Source: Planctomycetes bacterium UBA1146 (lineage in GTDB: Bacteria; Planctomycetota; UBA8108; UBA1146). From it: a stretch of 19,961 nucleotides of DNA. The stretch covers positions 52,531 to 72,491 of the forward strand of contig DCAA01000038.1 in the NCBI GenBank assembly GCA_002311345.1, given 5' to 3'. Shown piece after piece: positions 6,459-15,500 of this stretch. The first letter of the stretch is position 1. Every line of letters begins with the position of its first letter. Both the position numbers and the translations under genes were made by a program. Below the pieces are notes generated by a model. The model worked only from the letters and a program-made list of their open reading frames with translations, made no database searches and was not told the origin of the DNA.

Positions 6459-7940
6459 ATGAACGGTTCTCTACTGGTCTCTCTATTGTGCTTCGCCACC
6501 GCCGGAGAAATGCCCGAGGTGGAGGGGACCCGTCCCAAACCTGTCAACATCGTCTACATCCTCGCCGATGATCTCGGCTACCGGGAACTGGGCAGTTACG
6601 GCCAGCAAAAGATCCGCACACCCAGGCTCGACCACCTCGCTGCCGAGGGGATGCGCTTCATGCAGCACTATTCCGGCGCACCGGTGTGCGCCTCTTCGCG
6701 CTGCGTGTTGATGACGGGGCTGCACTGCGGTCACTCACTGGTTCGCAACAACTGGGAGAACGGTGGTTGGGGTGAGAATCAGCCGGAAGGTCAATACCCG
6801 CTGCCATCTGGAACCTTGACGATGGCGCGAATGCTTCAGGATGGTGGCTATGCAACCGGCGTATTCGGTAAGTGGGGTCTCGGCGGACCGGGAACCACTG
6901 GCGCACCGGAAAACCAGGGGTTCGACACCTCATGCATCGTCAACTGCCAGCGTAAGGCGCACAACTTCTATCCCAACCACCTGTGGAAAAATGGCCAGAA
7001 GATTGTGCTGCCCGGCAACGGCTGGTTCAAGGCGCATCAAAAAATCGATGAGCCGCTCGCCACCGAGCAGGAGTACTACGACCGTTACCTGCGTCAGACC
7101 TACTCACCGGATGTGTTCCTCGACGAAGCGCTTTCTTTCATCGATGAAAACGCGGATCGGCCCTTCTTCCTCTACTATCCCAGTCCCATCCCCCACGCGG
7201 CGCTGCAAGTTCCTGCTGAGGATCTCGATGCCTATCCGCGGGAGTGGGACCAGAAGCCCTATCTGGGCGGCAGTTACCTGCCGCACCCGCGGCCACGTGC
7301 TGCCTACGCCGCCATGATCACCCATCTCGACAAGGAGGTCGGCGCCATCCTCGATCGTCTCGAGCAGCACGGCCTCACCGGCAACACCATCGTGATGTTC
7401 ACCAGTGATAATGGCACCACCTGGGCCGGCGGCGTCGAGCACACCTTCTTCGACAGCACCAAGGGACTCAGTGGTCTCAAGGGCAGCGTGCTCGAGGGTG
7501 GCATACGCGTTCCCTTCATCGTGCGCTGGCCCGGAAAGGTCGAAGCGGGTAGCACCAGCGAGTATCCGTCATCGTTCCCCGACATGATGCCGACCTTCGC
7601 CGAGATCGCCGGTATCTCGCTGGATCGTCCCACCGATGGACACAGTCTGTTGCCCGCCTTCGGCGGTGCGAACCCCGCCCGGCAAAAGGATCTCTACTGG
7701 GAACACGGCGATCAACAGGCGCTGCGCCACGGCGACTGGAAACTGGTACGGCGCAAACTCGGCAAGAAGAACCCGGAGACGAAACTTTTTGATCTAGCAG
7801 ACGATCCCGGGGAAAAGAAGGATGTATCCAAGCAACGGCCGGAGATCCTGGAGATGATGATCGAGCGGGCTGCGGCTACCCGCTTCCCATCTGTGATCTT
7901 CCCCAATCCAGGTCTCGATCCACTATCTGGCCCGCAGTAA
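6459..7940 (+). CDS. Secreted type I sulfatase
   Basis: Alkaline-phosphatase-fold sulfatase of 493 residues, predicted to hydrolyse sulfate esters outside the cytoplasm, probably on sulfated polysaccharides. A short hydrophobic signal peptide spans about residues 4-16. The metal site starts with ILADDLGY (D37, D38) and continues with TSDNG (D317, N318). The nucleophile motif is C77-A-S-S-R81 followed by CVLMTG; C77 would be converted to formylglycine. The usual Pro (or Ala) after C-x is replaced by Ser, which departs from the CxPSR signature. The second core motif is GKWGLGGPGTTG rather than the common GKWHLG. The C-terminal block GDWKLVRRKL...LFDLADDPGEKKD is typical of S1 sulfatases. Substrate unknown. 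No maturase gene is in the window. Confidence 0.92.
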   Translation: MNGSLLVSLLCFATAGEMPEVEGTRPKPVNIVYILADDLGYRELGSYGQQKIRTPRLDHLAAEGMRFMQHYSGAPVCASSRCVLMTGLHCGHSLVRNNWENGGWGENQPEGQYPLPSGTLTMARMLQDGGYATGVFGKWGLGGPGTTGAPENQGFDTSCIVNCQRKAHNFYPNHLWKNGQKIVLPGNGWFKAHQKIDEPLATEQEYYDRYLRQTYSPDVFLDEALSFIDENADRPFFLYYPSPIPHAALQVPAEDLDAYPREWDQKPYLGGSYLPHPRPRAAYAAMITHLDKEVGAILDRLEQHGLTGNTIVMFTSDNGTTWAGGVEHTFFDSTKGLSGLKGSVLEGGIRVPFIVRWPGKVEAGSTSEYPSSFPDMMPTFAEIAGISLDRPTDGHSLLPAFGGANPARQKDLYWEHGDQQALRHGDWKLVRRKLGKKNPETKLFDLADDPGEKKDVSKQRPEILEMMIERAAATRFPSVIFPNPGLDPLSGPQ

Positions 7941-7954
7941 CCAGACGGTATCGG

Positions 7955-7974
7955 GTGAGCCACATCGGGCTCAC
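7955..7974. terminator. Hairpin between convergent sulfatase and collagenase genes
   Basis: GTGAGCC (7955-7961) and GGCTCAC (7968-7974) form a perfect 7-bp stem with a 6-base loop. It lies 15 bp after the sulfatase stop and includes the stop codon of the opposing collagenase gene. Neither strand has a T-tract after it, so it may be a bidirectional terminator or an RNA-end stabiliser rather than a classic intrinsic terminator. Confidence 0.45.
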
Positions 7975-10900
7975 GGGCAGCCCGCGTCCGGGTATGGTGC
8001 CGGCGGCGGCGCCCCGGAATCGAACAGGAAAATCAGCAGGTAGATCGCATCCGAGATATCGATCACGCCGTCTGCATTTGTGTCCCCGGACACCTCCGGA
8101 CTCGGCGGGTCTCCCGCGGAGAAGAGGTAGTCGAGCAGGAACACCGCATCTGAAATATCGATGGCACCTGAACCGTTGGCGTCTCCTCGGATGAATGGAT
8201 CGGCGCATGGACTCGGAGGCAGCATCCACTCGAGGATCCGGGCCAGCAGTGGAGTACGATCTGCAGCCACGACAGACGAGAACGGAAATGCCAGCACCGC
8301 CGCCTTGTGATCCTCATCGACCATCACCACTGCGGCCCCGCCCCCTTGAAGTGTCCCCGCACCCGAAGCCGGGTCGTAGGAGAACGCCTTCTGGGCCGGT
8401 GGCAACGCCGTCAATTCCGACTGGTAGAAACCGCTCGACAGTTGCAGGTCCAGGCCATCCCCCAGCGGATTCCCCGGCTCTCCCAGTAAACCTGGCAGAT
8501 CCATATCATACTGTTCGTGCTGGAGGAACAGGTAGTTGGTGAACAGTGCAGTGCTGTCGAGAAATACGGTGGCGTACGCTCCCGAGAGCACCAAGTTGCC
8601 CCCGGCCTGCAGGTATTCCATCAGCAGTGCCTGGCGCGCGGGACCCAGTTGATCGGGGAAGCCGGTGTGGAAGTAACCGACCGGCCACATCACGACACCG
8701 TCGGTATATTCAGCGAGCAAGGCAGTGGTCACCGGACCATCGACAAATGGGTCCCATGCCTGGTAACCCACACCGAGACCATCGAGAACATCCAGGTAAC
8801 TGTCTTGATACCCCGTATTTCCAGCCTCGAAGTAGCCATTGATCACCAGGATGTCGATGGTGGACTCAACCATCACTTCCACCGATGGCAACGATTCGTT
8901 GTCGGAGGCATCGATCGCAGTGATCACGTAGTGGAGTACGCCCGCTCCAACTTCGCTGTCGACAAACACGTTTTCCAGCTGTGGAAGCGGATTCACCAGG
9001 GAGTAAGGCCCGCCGGCAACATCAGACCGGTGGACAAAATAGCCACTCAAGTCGGGCTCCGGGTTTGCATCCCAGGAGAGGGTCACGCTTCCATTGGCCG
9101 AGGCCGCAACGACTCCGGTCGGAGCCGAAGGTGCGACCACATCTGCTGCCGTTGCAGAGTAGGGCCCCTCGAACACCACGGTTGATGTCGCCAGGTCTGC
9201 CGAGACGGTGGTCTCGCCGAACCACGCCACCGCTGAGGTCATGTTGTCGGATAGCCCTGTGAGTTGCCCCAACTGGTCATCGAGCGCAAGGTCGGTCGAT
9301 TCCCGGTAATCTTCGATCGGCTGACCGCCAAGGGGGGTCGTCTCGCTGTACTGGTAATGAAAACGATTTACCCAGACGTGGAACACCCCTCCGACAGGCA
9401 GGACCGACTGAAGCTGCGTCAACACCTGGCCTGCATTGTCGTTTGCCAGTGTGGTCGGCGTCGGAGTGGTCGGAACATCTTCGGCAAAGAGCCCCGTGCC
9501 CTGTTGAAGCTGTGCAATCTGAGCGTCGATGAAACTGTCGTAGTCCACTTGCAGCTGCGGATCATTCGCCATCAACGCATACAGTGCATCGAGAATCACG
9601 ATGTCGTTTCCGAGCATCGCATCGAAGAGAGCCACCAGTAGATCGGGGCGCTGTTCTTCGAGGAACTCGAAATACACGCCGGCGTACCTGTAGAACGTGA
9701 ACGATCCATAGGTCGCACTGGTGATGTCGGCCACCGTCAGACGAGAACTGTCACCTGAAATCTGATCGAGCAGAATTCCTCGTGGCAGTACCCCATTGAT
9801 TCGAGTCGCACCGACCAGGTATTCCGCCAACCCCTCGTTGTACCAGACCAGTCGATTCCCTTCGTACAAGGTGCCGGACTCCCCGAAACTCCCGGTGATC
9901 AGGTATCGGCTGTCCAGGTAGTGCGTGTACTCATGACGGAGAAGTTCTTCCAGGGTGTAGATGCTCTGGGCGGGCGTTCGGTCGTAGGTGAAGAGTGTCC
10001 CCAACGGTTCAATGAAGATCCCGCCGTTATTGGTCGACAGTCCGTACAAGAAAGGTTGATAGGTCTGATATGCCTGCGGACTGCCGTAGATCACAAGCGT
10101 GAGCACTTCGTTGCTGTCCCCGGGAACGGGCTCGAGGGCACCGCACTTGCGGAAGAACTGGCTCTCGACCTCCTGGATGGCGTCATAGAGTTCGTTCGCC
10201 ACGTCGAGGTCGATCGCGGTCAAGAATTTCAATCGTCCCTGGTCGAACAGGAACTCATTGGGAAGTGCGATCGCCATCACTTCGGCGCGAATCTGGTCGA
10301 GATCGAGAGCCCCACCGCCATAGAGGAGCCCATCAAACTGCGACTCGAGGTCAGTGACCGCCCTCAACCACGGTCCGGAGTACTGGACGTGGAGGTTGTA
10401 CGCCTGCGTGAGGATGTCATGGGCAGCGTCTCTCGTCGCCTGTTCCAGGAAGGCTAGCCGGTTCATCACCCACAGAGCATTGAGCACGACATACTCGCTA
10501 TCATTCGTGTAAGTGAGATCGAGGGCCATCGTTGCAACCACCGCGATGAGGCCCGGTGGGATTGCAGAGTACCACGGACTGTTGACACCACTGGCGCTGT
10601 TTTGATTGCTGATCTGATGGGCGAGGGTGAACAGGCAGCGATACGCCATCAGACGTTCCTGGTAATCGTCTTCATGGGCCAGATCGGAGGTGTAGCGTTC
10701 GAGCACTGCCTGGATCTGATCGATAAGCATCACGCTTGCGTTGGTGCTATCGATGCTCACCAGCCACTGCGACAGGAGCGACACCGGAGGATCGACGGTG
10801 ATCAACTCCGGCTGTTGACCGATGGTGACCATCGCCTGCACCGCCGCTGAAAATGTCGCGGCATCGTAGGTCACGCTCGCCTGGTAAAACTCGTGGTAGA

Positions 10901-11435
10901 AAGCGATCTGGTAGAAATACGTCATGCGGCGCAGTCGCTCGGAGTTGCCCAGCAGATCGAGCGCTTCGGATTCGATGGCACTAGCGATCAGCAGTACATT
11001 GGCGGGTGCAATCGCTGCGCCGACATCTCCGTCGAAGGACCACAACTCGTCGAGACAATCGTCAGTACTGGTTGCCACCAACTCGATGAATGCCGCACCC
11101 GTGGCCGCGGCAAAGTCGGCAGAGCTACACGGCCCGGCCCAGGGGCTAGCACCAGCGCTTCCGGAGGATCGGGCCACGACCAGCGCATCTCGGTCTGCCC
11201 CTCGCGGTCGCGTTGCTGCCGCTCGGTCCGGATCCACGGCATGCCCGCCGCTACATGGCGCGTCGAGGTGGGCGGTCTCCGATTCGAGATCACCCACAGG
11301 CGGTTGCAGAGGTGGAAGTTGCTCCGGTGGCGATGGAGGTACCGCCTGACCAAACGCAAACGACGCACAGAAGCACAGCACGACCAGCGCCAATCGACGC
11401 ATGAAGGCATAGGTACTGTGACGCCTCGGCAACAT
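7971..11435 (-). CDS. Secreted M9 collagenase-like metalloprotease with FN3 and dockerin
   Basis: Exported multidomain protease of 1154 residues. A signal peptide (MRRLALVVLCFCASFAFGQA from residue 12) follows an 11-residue extension; a Pro-rich linker comes next. Residues about 100-400 resemble the helical activator region of M9 collagenases. The zinc site is H501-EYT-H505 with E502 as base and E534 in WYNEGLAEYL as third ligand, preceded by YTLEELLR as in clostridial collagenases. An FN3 domain (about 767-852), a Rossmann-like amidotransferase-fold domain (about 860-1072) and a dockerin pair (1084-1105, 1117-1138; GDANGSGAIDISDA and GDTNADGVIDISDA) follow. No cohesin is in the window, so the dockerin partner is unknown. 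GGAGG at 11441-11445 fixes the start. Collagen-like or other protein substrates are inferred. Confidence 0.88.
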   Translation of the reverse strand: MLPRRHSTYAFMRRLALVVLCFCASFAFGQAVPPSPPEQLPPLQPPVGDLESETAHLDAPCSGGHAVDPDRAAATRPRGADRDALVVARSSGSAGASPWAGPCSSADFAAATGAAFIELVATSTDDCLDELWSFDGDVGAAIAPANVLLIASAIESEALDLLGNSERLRRMTYFYQIAFYHEFYQASVTYDAATFSAAVQAMVTIGQQPELITVDPPVSLLSQWLVSIDSTNASVMLIDQIQAVLERYTSDLAHEDDYQERLMAYRCLFTLAHQISNQNSASGVNSPWYSAIPPGLIAVVATMALDLTYTNDSEYVVLNALWVMNRLAFLEQATRDAAHDILTQAYNLHVQYSGPWLRAVTDLESQFDGLLYGGGALDLDQIRAEVMAIALPNEFLFDQGRLKFLTAIDLDVANELYDAIQEVESQFFRKCGALEPVPGDSNEVLTLVIYGSPQAYQTYQPFLYGLSTNNGGIFIEPLGTLFTYDRTPAQSIYTLEELLRHEYTHYLDSRYLITGSFGESGTLYEGNRLVWYNEGLAEYLVGATRINGVLPRGILLDQISGDSSRLTVADITSATYGSFTFYRYAGVYFEFLEEQRPDLLVALFDAMLGNDIVILDALYALMANDPQLQVDYDSFIDAQIAQLQQGTGLFAEDVPTTPTPTTLANDNAGQVLTQLQSVLPVGGVFHVWVNRFHYQYSETTPLGGQPIEDYRESTDLALDDQLGQLTGLSDNMTSAVAWFGETTVSADLATSTVVFEGPYSATAADVVAPSAPTGVVAASANGSVTLSWDANPEPDLSGYFVHRSDVAGGPYSLVNPLPQLENVFVDSEVGAGVLHYVITAIDASDNESLPSVEVMVESTIDILVINGYFEAGNTGYQDSYLDVLDGLGVGYQAWDPFVDGPVTTALLAEYTDGVVMWPVGYFHTGFPDQLGPARQALLMEYLQAGGNLVLSGAYATVFLDSTALFTNYLFLQHEQYDMDLPGLLGEPGNPLGDGLDLQLSSGFYQSELTALPPAQKAFSYDPASGAGTLQGGGAAVVMVDEDHKAAVLAFPFSSVVAADRTPLLARILEWMLPPSPCADPFIRGDANGSGAIDISDAVFLLDYLFSAGDPPSPEVSGDTNADGVIDISDAIYLLIFLFDSGAPPPAPYPDAGCP

Positions 11436-11440
11436 GATGA

Positions 11441-11445
11441 CCTCC
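11441..11445 (-). promoter_or_regulatory. Ribosome binding site fixing the collagenase start
   Basis: On the minus strand GGAGG stands 5 bases before the ATG at 11435. The internal Met at 11402, which would give a conventional short signal peptide, has no ribosome binding site, so the extended n-region is probably real. Confidence 0.75.
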
Positions 11446-11483
11446 GGTGATTACGAGCAACTCGAGATCCTCGATCAATCCCT

Positions 11484-11512
11484 ACTCTACCGACTGTGCC
11501 GTACTGCGACAA
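11484..11512 (-). promoter_or_regulatory. Candidate sigma70-like promoter for the collagenase gene
   Basis: On the minus strand TTGTCG (11507-11512) and TAGAGT (11484-11489) are spaced by exactly 17 bases, each matching four of six consensus positions. The position, about 50 bp upstream of the start, is suitable, but two 4/6 matches can occur by chance. Confidence 0.3.
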
Positions 11513-11622
11513 TTTGAATCATCGGTTCCCTCGGCTCTTCGGCTGGTTCATCCTGACATCCGGAAACCTCTCCCCATCGGACATCATGATTTCAGATTCC
11601 CGCACGCAGGAGGCCCAGCATC

Positions 11623-12261
11623 ATGACCCGCAGATCATCGACCTCCGTGGTCGCCAATTGGCGATCATCGATACGGCACCTGAAGGCGGTGGATCCTCAT
11701 CTGGGTCGAATCATCGATGCATGCGGCAACATCCAACTGGAGATTCAGCGACACCGTTCCCCCTTCGAGTACCTGCTGCGTTCCATCATCTTCCAGCAAC
11801 TATCCGGCAAGGCCGCCGGCACCATCCATGGTCGCTTCCTCGCCCTGTTTCCGATGAAACGTCCTACACCCCAGCGAGTGCTGCGACTGCAACCGCAAAA
11901 GTTTCGCAACGCTGGTGTCTCCGGCAATAAAGAGCGCGCCATCCGCGATCTCGCCCATCATGCCCGAGATGGCCTGGTGCCAGGCTTCACAGCGCTTACA
12001 CGGATGAGCGATGAGGAGATCATCGAGACCCTCACCGCCATCCACGGTATCGGCCGCTGGACCGTCGAGATGCTGCTGATCTTTCAACTGGGAAGACCGG
12101 ACGTGCTACCGGTCGATGACCTCGGGGTCAGAAAAGGGTTCGCGCGGATGCGCGGAAAGAAGAAACTGCCAACCCCGAAACAACTGACCCGTGCAGCAAA
12201 GAAGTGGCAACCCTACCGTAGTATCGGCAGCTGGTACTGCTGGCGGGCGACGGAGATGTAG
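11623..12261 (+). CDS. DNA-3-methyladenine glycosylase, AlkA/Mag type
   Basis: Base-excision repair enzyme of 212 residues that should remove alkylated purines from DNA. The helix-hairpin-helix is at about 137-154 (LTAIHGIGRWTVEMLLIF, hairpin G142-I-G144), followed by RPDVLPVDDLGVRKG, in which D166 is the expected catalytic aspartate. FEYLLRSIIFQQLSGKAA near residue 48 is the family's first core helix, and PYRSIGSWYCWR ends the fold. This is the short form, close to yeast Mag1, without the extra N-terminal domain of E. coli AlkA. AGGAGG at 11608-11613 supports the ATG with 9-base spacing. The gene stands alone, divergent from the collagenase and convergent with the next gene only 4 bp away. 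No adaptive-response regulator is adjacent. Confidence 0.92.
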   Translation: MTRRSSTSVVANWRSSIRHLKAVDPHLGRIIDACGNIQLEIQRHRSPFEYLLRSIIFQQLSGKAAGTIHGRFLALFPMKRPTPQRVLRLQPQKFRNAGVSGNKERAIRDLAHHARDGLVPGFTALTRMSDEEIIETLTAIHGIGRWTVEMLLIFQLGRPDVLPVDDLGVRKGFARMRGKKKLPTPKQLTRAAKKWQPYRSIGSWYCWRATEM

Positions 12262-12265
12262 GGAG

Positions 12266-12547
12266 TTATTTCGAACTCAGCAGCAACGATTCCGGGGGGT
12301 GATGCTCCCAGGTATCGAAGTCGTCATGCTGAATCACCTCGGCAGCGAGATGGATGTTCTGCTCCATGTCCTCGCGTGAACGCCACCGGATCATTCCGAT
12401 GAAGCGACCGGTCTTCTCGTCCTCGAAGACCCCGCCATCGATGAACCCCTCGACATTCTCGAGCGCACCCTTGAAACGGTGCATCGAGTCGAGCAGGTGT
12501 TCCCGGTACGCGTCCTTTGGTGAATGAACCGACACGTGAACGAACAT
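12266..12547 (-). CDS. ABM-fold (dimeric alpha/beta barrel) protein
   Basis: Cytoplasmic protein of 93 residues with the profile of the antibiotic-biosynthesis-monooxygenase-like ferredoxin fold: strand MFVHVSV, helix AYREHLLDSMHRFKGALENV, strand GFIDGGVFEDEKTGRFIGMIRW, helix REDMEQNIHLAAEVI and a C-terminal WEHHPPES. Members of this superfamily act as homodimers and range from quinol monooxygenases to haem-degrading enzymes and proteins without known activity; the sequence does not decide. The start follows the stop of the large LamG/propeller gene by 2 bp and has AAGGA 8 bases upstream, inside that gene's end, so the two genes are very probably translated from one mRNA. Confidence 0.7.
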   Translation of the reverse strand: MFVHVSVHSPKDAYREHLLDSMHRFKGALENVEGFIDGGVFEDEKTGRFIGMIRWRSREDMEQNIHLAAEVIQHDDFDTWEHHPPESLLLSSK

Positions 12548-12549
12548 CT

Positions 12550-15500
12550 CTACAGTCCTTCCTGTGTGCTGGCCAACCGATGAACGGTGAAGTGCACAAA
12601 CGACTGCGCAGGGCCGATCTCATCGAATTGCAGCGCCCAGTTCAGATGCATCTGCATGGCGGGCTTCATGTCGGGGATCACCAGCCTCACCTGTTTGCCA
12701 TCTTTTGACAGGGTGGCAGAGGCCACCTCCAGCCCGGTGGTGCCCTCTTCGCCTTCATCCAGGTCGAGTTTTGGTGAACCGTAGTTGCTGCTCCAGCGGT
12801 AATCCCAACCCTCCAGTTTGAAGGCAGAGGCCAGTGCTTCCGTTTCGGTGGTAATCGGTTCGTTGAAGGTGATCCGCAAACCATCGGTGAGTGCCCTGAT
12901 ATGCAGTGGGTACGGCAGCGATGCCGCTGTCTTCCGGACCCGGTAGAAACCGCCCGGATCGGTCTTGTTGGATGACCAGCCAAAGAGGCCCGACAGATAG
13001 AGACTGCCATCGGGATGGAAGCGGCCGCGCATGGTGCCGGTCGGGGTCTCGATGGGAAGCGGCACTAAACCACCCTGGTGGACGCCATCGACCTCGTCCT
13101 CGATGATCAGGTAGACCTCACCGGTGCCATAAGAAAGGCCCAGAAGTTTTCCGGAGAGATCGCCCCATACCCCATCGGGAACCCTTAACTGTGCAGCCGG
13201 AGAGCGATCGACGGCGGAATGGATCCAGCACAGTGGCAAATCGTAATCGGTGCGCAATTTCTCGGCGCCGAGCATGCTGCCACTCCAGTTGTTGCCGTGA
13301 AAGGAACCCGGCGTGATGCGGTTGATGCGATTGGCCGGCATCCAGTGCCCTTCCTGATCGGAACCCCAGACGATGCCATCGGCATCGATCGCGACCCCGT
13401 TGGGGGCACGGAATCCAGAAGCAACGATCTTCGAAGTGGAGCCATCGGCGGCGACCTGGATCAGCGTGCCGTGTTGCGGATGGACCGGCAACTTGGCGTG
13501 GCGTGCCGCCTTCAGGTAATAGATGTTCCCGTCGGGCCCCTCCTGCAGACCACCGGCCGGTTCGTGGAAATGCGGCGAGTTCATCGCATCGACATTGAAC
13601 GCCTCGTAGTAATCGGTCTCGCCATCGCCATCGAGATCTCTCAGGCGGGTGATCTGATCTCGGCCCAGCACCAGGATCTCTTCTTGTCCTGGCTCGCCAC
13701 GGGTCAATAACCCGAGCGGCTGACTGAGTCCACTGGCGATGCGCTGCCAGGTGAGTTTGTCGAGTCGCCCATCGAGACCACTGACGCGCCACACATCACC
13801 GTTCCAGGTCGAGATGGCGGCCGCCTTGCCGTCATCGAGGAAGTCGAAATCGCCGAAGCGCATCCACGAATGCCACGGGTTCTCATCGGGCCAGGAGATG
13901 CGATCGATCTCGAAGGGACGCTGTTGTACCGGATCGGAACCAGCCTCCAGTTTGGAGATGAACTCTGGTAGACGTGAAAGTGGCCCGTTCCACTCCAGCA
14001 ACTCACCCTGGCGATCGTTCTCAGTGGCATCGAAGGTGATGGCTCCCTGCATCTGGGAGTCTGAATCTGATTTCTCCAGGATGAGAAAACGAGCTCCGAG
14101 ATCGCCGCGAACACCATAAGCGCGCACCAACGGTTCGCCCGATTCGGTCGCCACCGCGTGGATCATCGCTTCGCTGAGAAAAGCGGAGTAGATGCGAATT
14201 CCATCGATGTAGCCACTGAACCACGGATCCGCGGGAAAATTCTCGGCGGTGAAACCAATCTGCATGATGGTGTCTTCGACGGGACCACCCGGAGACAAAC
14301 TGCCCTCGCCGTCTTGCTCACCATCGACAAAGAGCACCACTCGAGCCTCCCAGGGATTCCAGGTGAAAGCGACATGGTGCCAGCGCCCGTCGGTGATCTG
14401 CTTGTCGCCAGTCACCACACCCACCCAGCCGATGTCGAAGCAGAGATGTCCGTCACGGATGAAGAAAGTCTTGCCGTCATGAATCCACGGACCTTCGGCA
14501 GCGGTCTGAGAAAAGATGCTTCCGTCCTTGGTGGTGTGAACCCACGCCGCAAAGGTCAGCCCATTTGAAGTGAACTCGAAATCATCATGGCGAGTCCAGA
14601 TGGCTTTTGCCGTGCCATCGAAATCAAGAGCGCGTCCCTTGACCCCACGACGCCAGGTGACACCTTCGAGACGAAGATCCTTTTCGCCATCGACGATGCT
14701 CTGCATCGCCTCGCCGGAACTCTCGTCACAGTCCCAACCCGCCAGTAACCCTGTCGGTTGACGGGTCTCGGGGGTGATCACCAGGAGCGATTCCTCTGTC
14801 GAGGCACTTCTTTGATCGGTCTGCTGCCCATCTCGATCATGAATTCGTGCCACGTCTCCGTCTTCGTGGGTCAGTTTCCACTCATCTTCTTCATCCCCGG
14901 CGCTACGGGAGATCGGATCCGAGTATTCGTCCCCACCGAAGATGGCGTTGCGCTCACCGCGAAGGATGACCTGCTCGGACCAGCGTGCAGCGGACCCCTT
15001 CTTCCAGACGGATGCCAGCGGCGATGGATCACGGAAGTAGATTCGTCCTGTAATGGCACGGAACGCCTTGAGATGTTCCTGATCGAGGTGCGCGATGTGA
15101 ATGTGAACCGGCGCCAGTTCTTCTTCACCGGGCCTGACGACAAGCACAACCCGGCCCTCATGGGTAGTCACCCGTGTTCTGGCTCCCCCGCCACGCGCAT
15201 CGATGGCCATCACCGGTTTCCCTTTACGAAGCAGGATGAATTCACTGTTGGGCCCGCCGAAGGAAGGCGATAGGAACGTATTTTCTTCGAGGTTCAGCAA
15301 CGAAATACGCAGCAGCTGATCGACACCGATGAACTGGATCGATCTCTTCCAGGCATTGAGGTCCTGTCCCTGCAGGTAGGCTGCCCTTTCAAAGATGCGC
15401 GTCTTGCCAACGGTGTAATGAAGAAGCACGCCATCGCGATCACGTTGAAGCCCTCGCCAACGACCGAGTTCAGGGGGCAGGGGGCCAAATGGAACCGGGC

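Noticed and set aside
8517..9185. A 222-codon plus-strand open frame opposite the collagenase gene
   Set aside because: Antisense shadow of the FN3/amidotransferase-fold region, with no domain or ribosome binding site.
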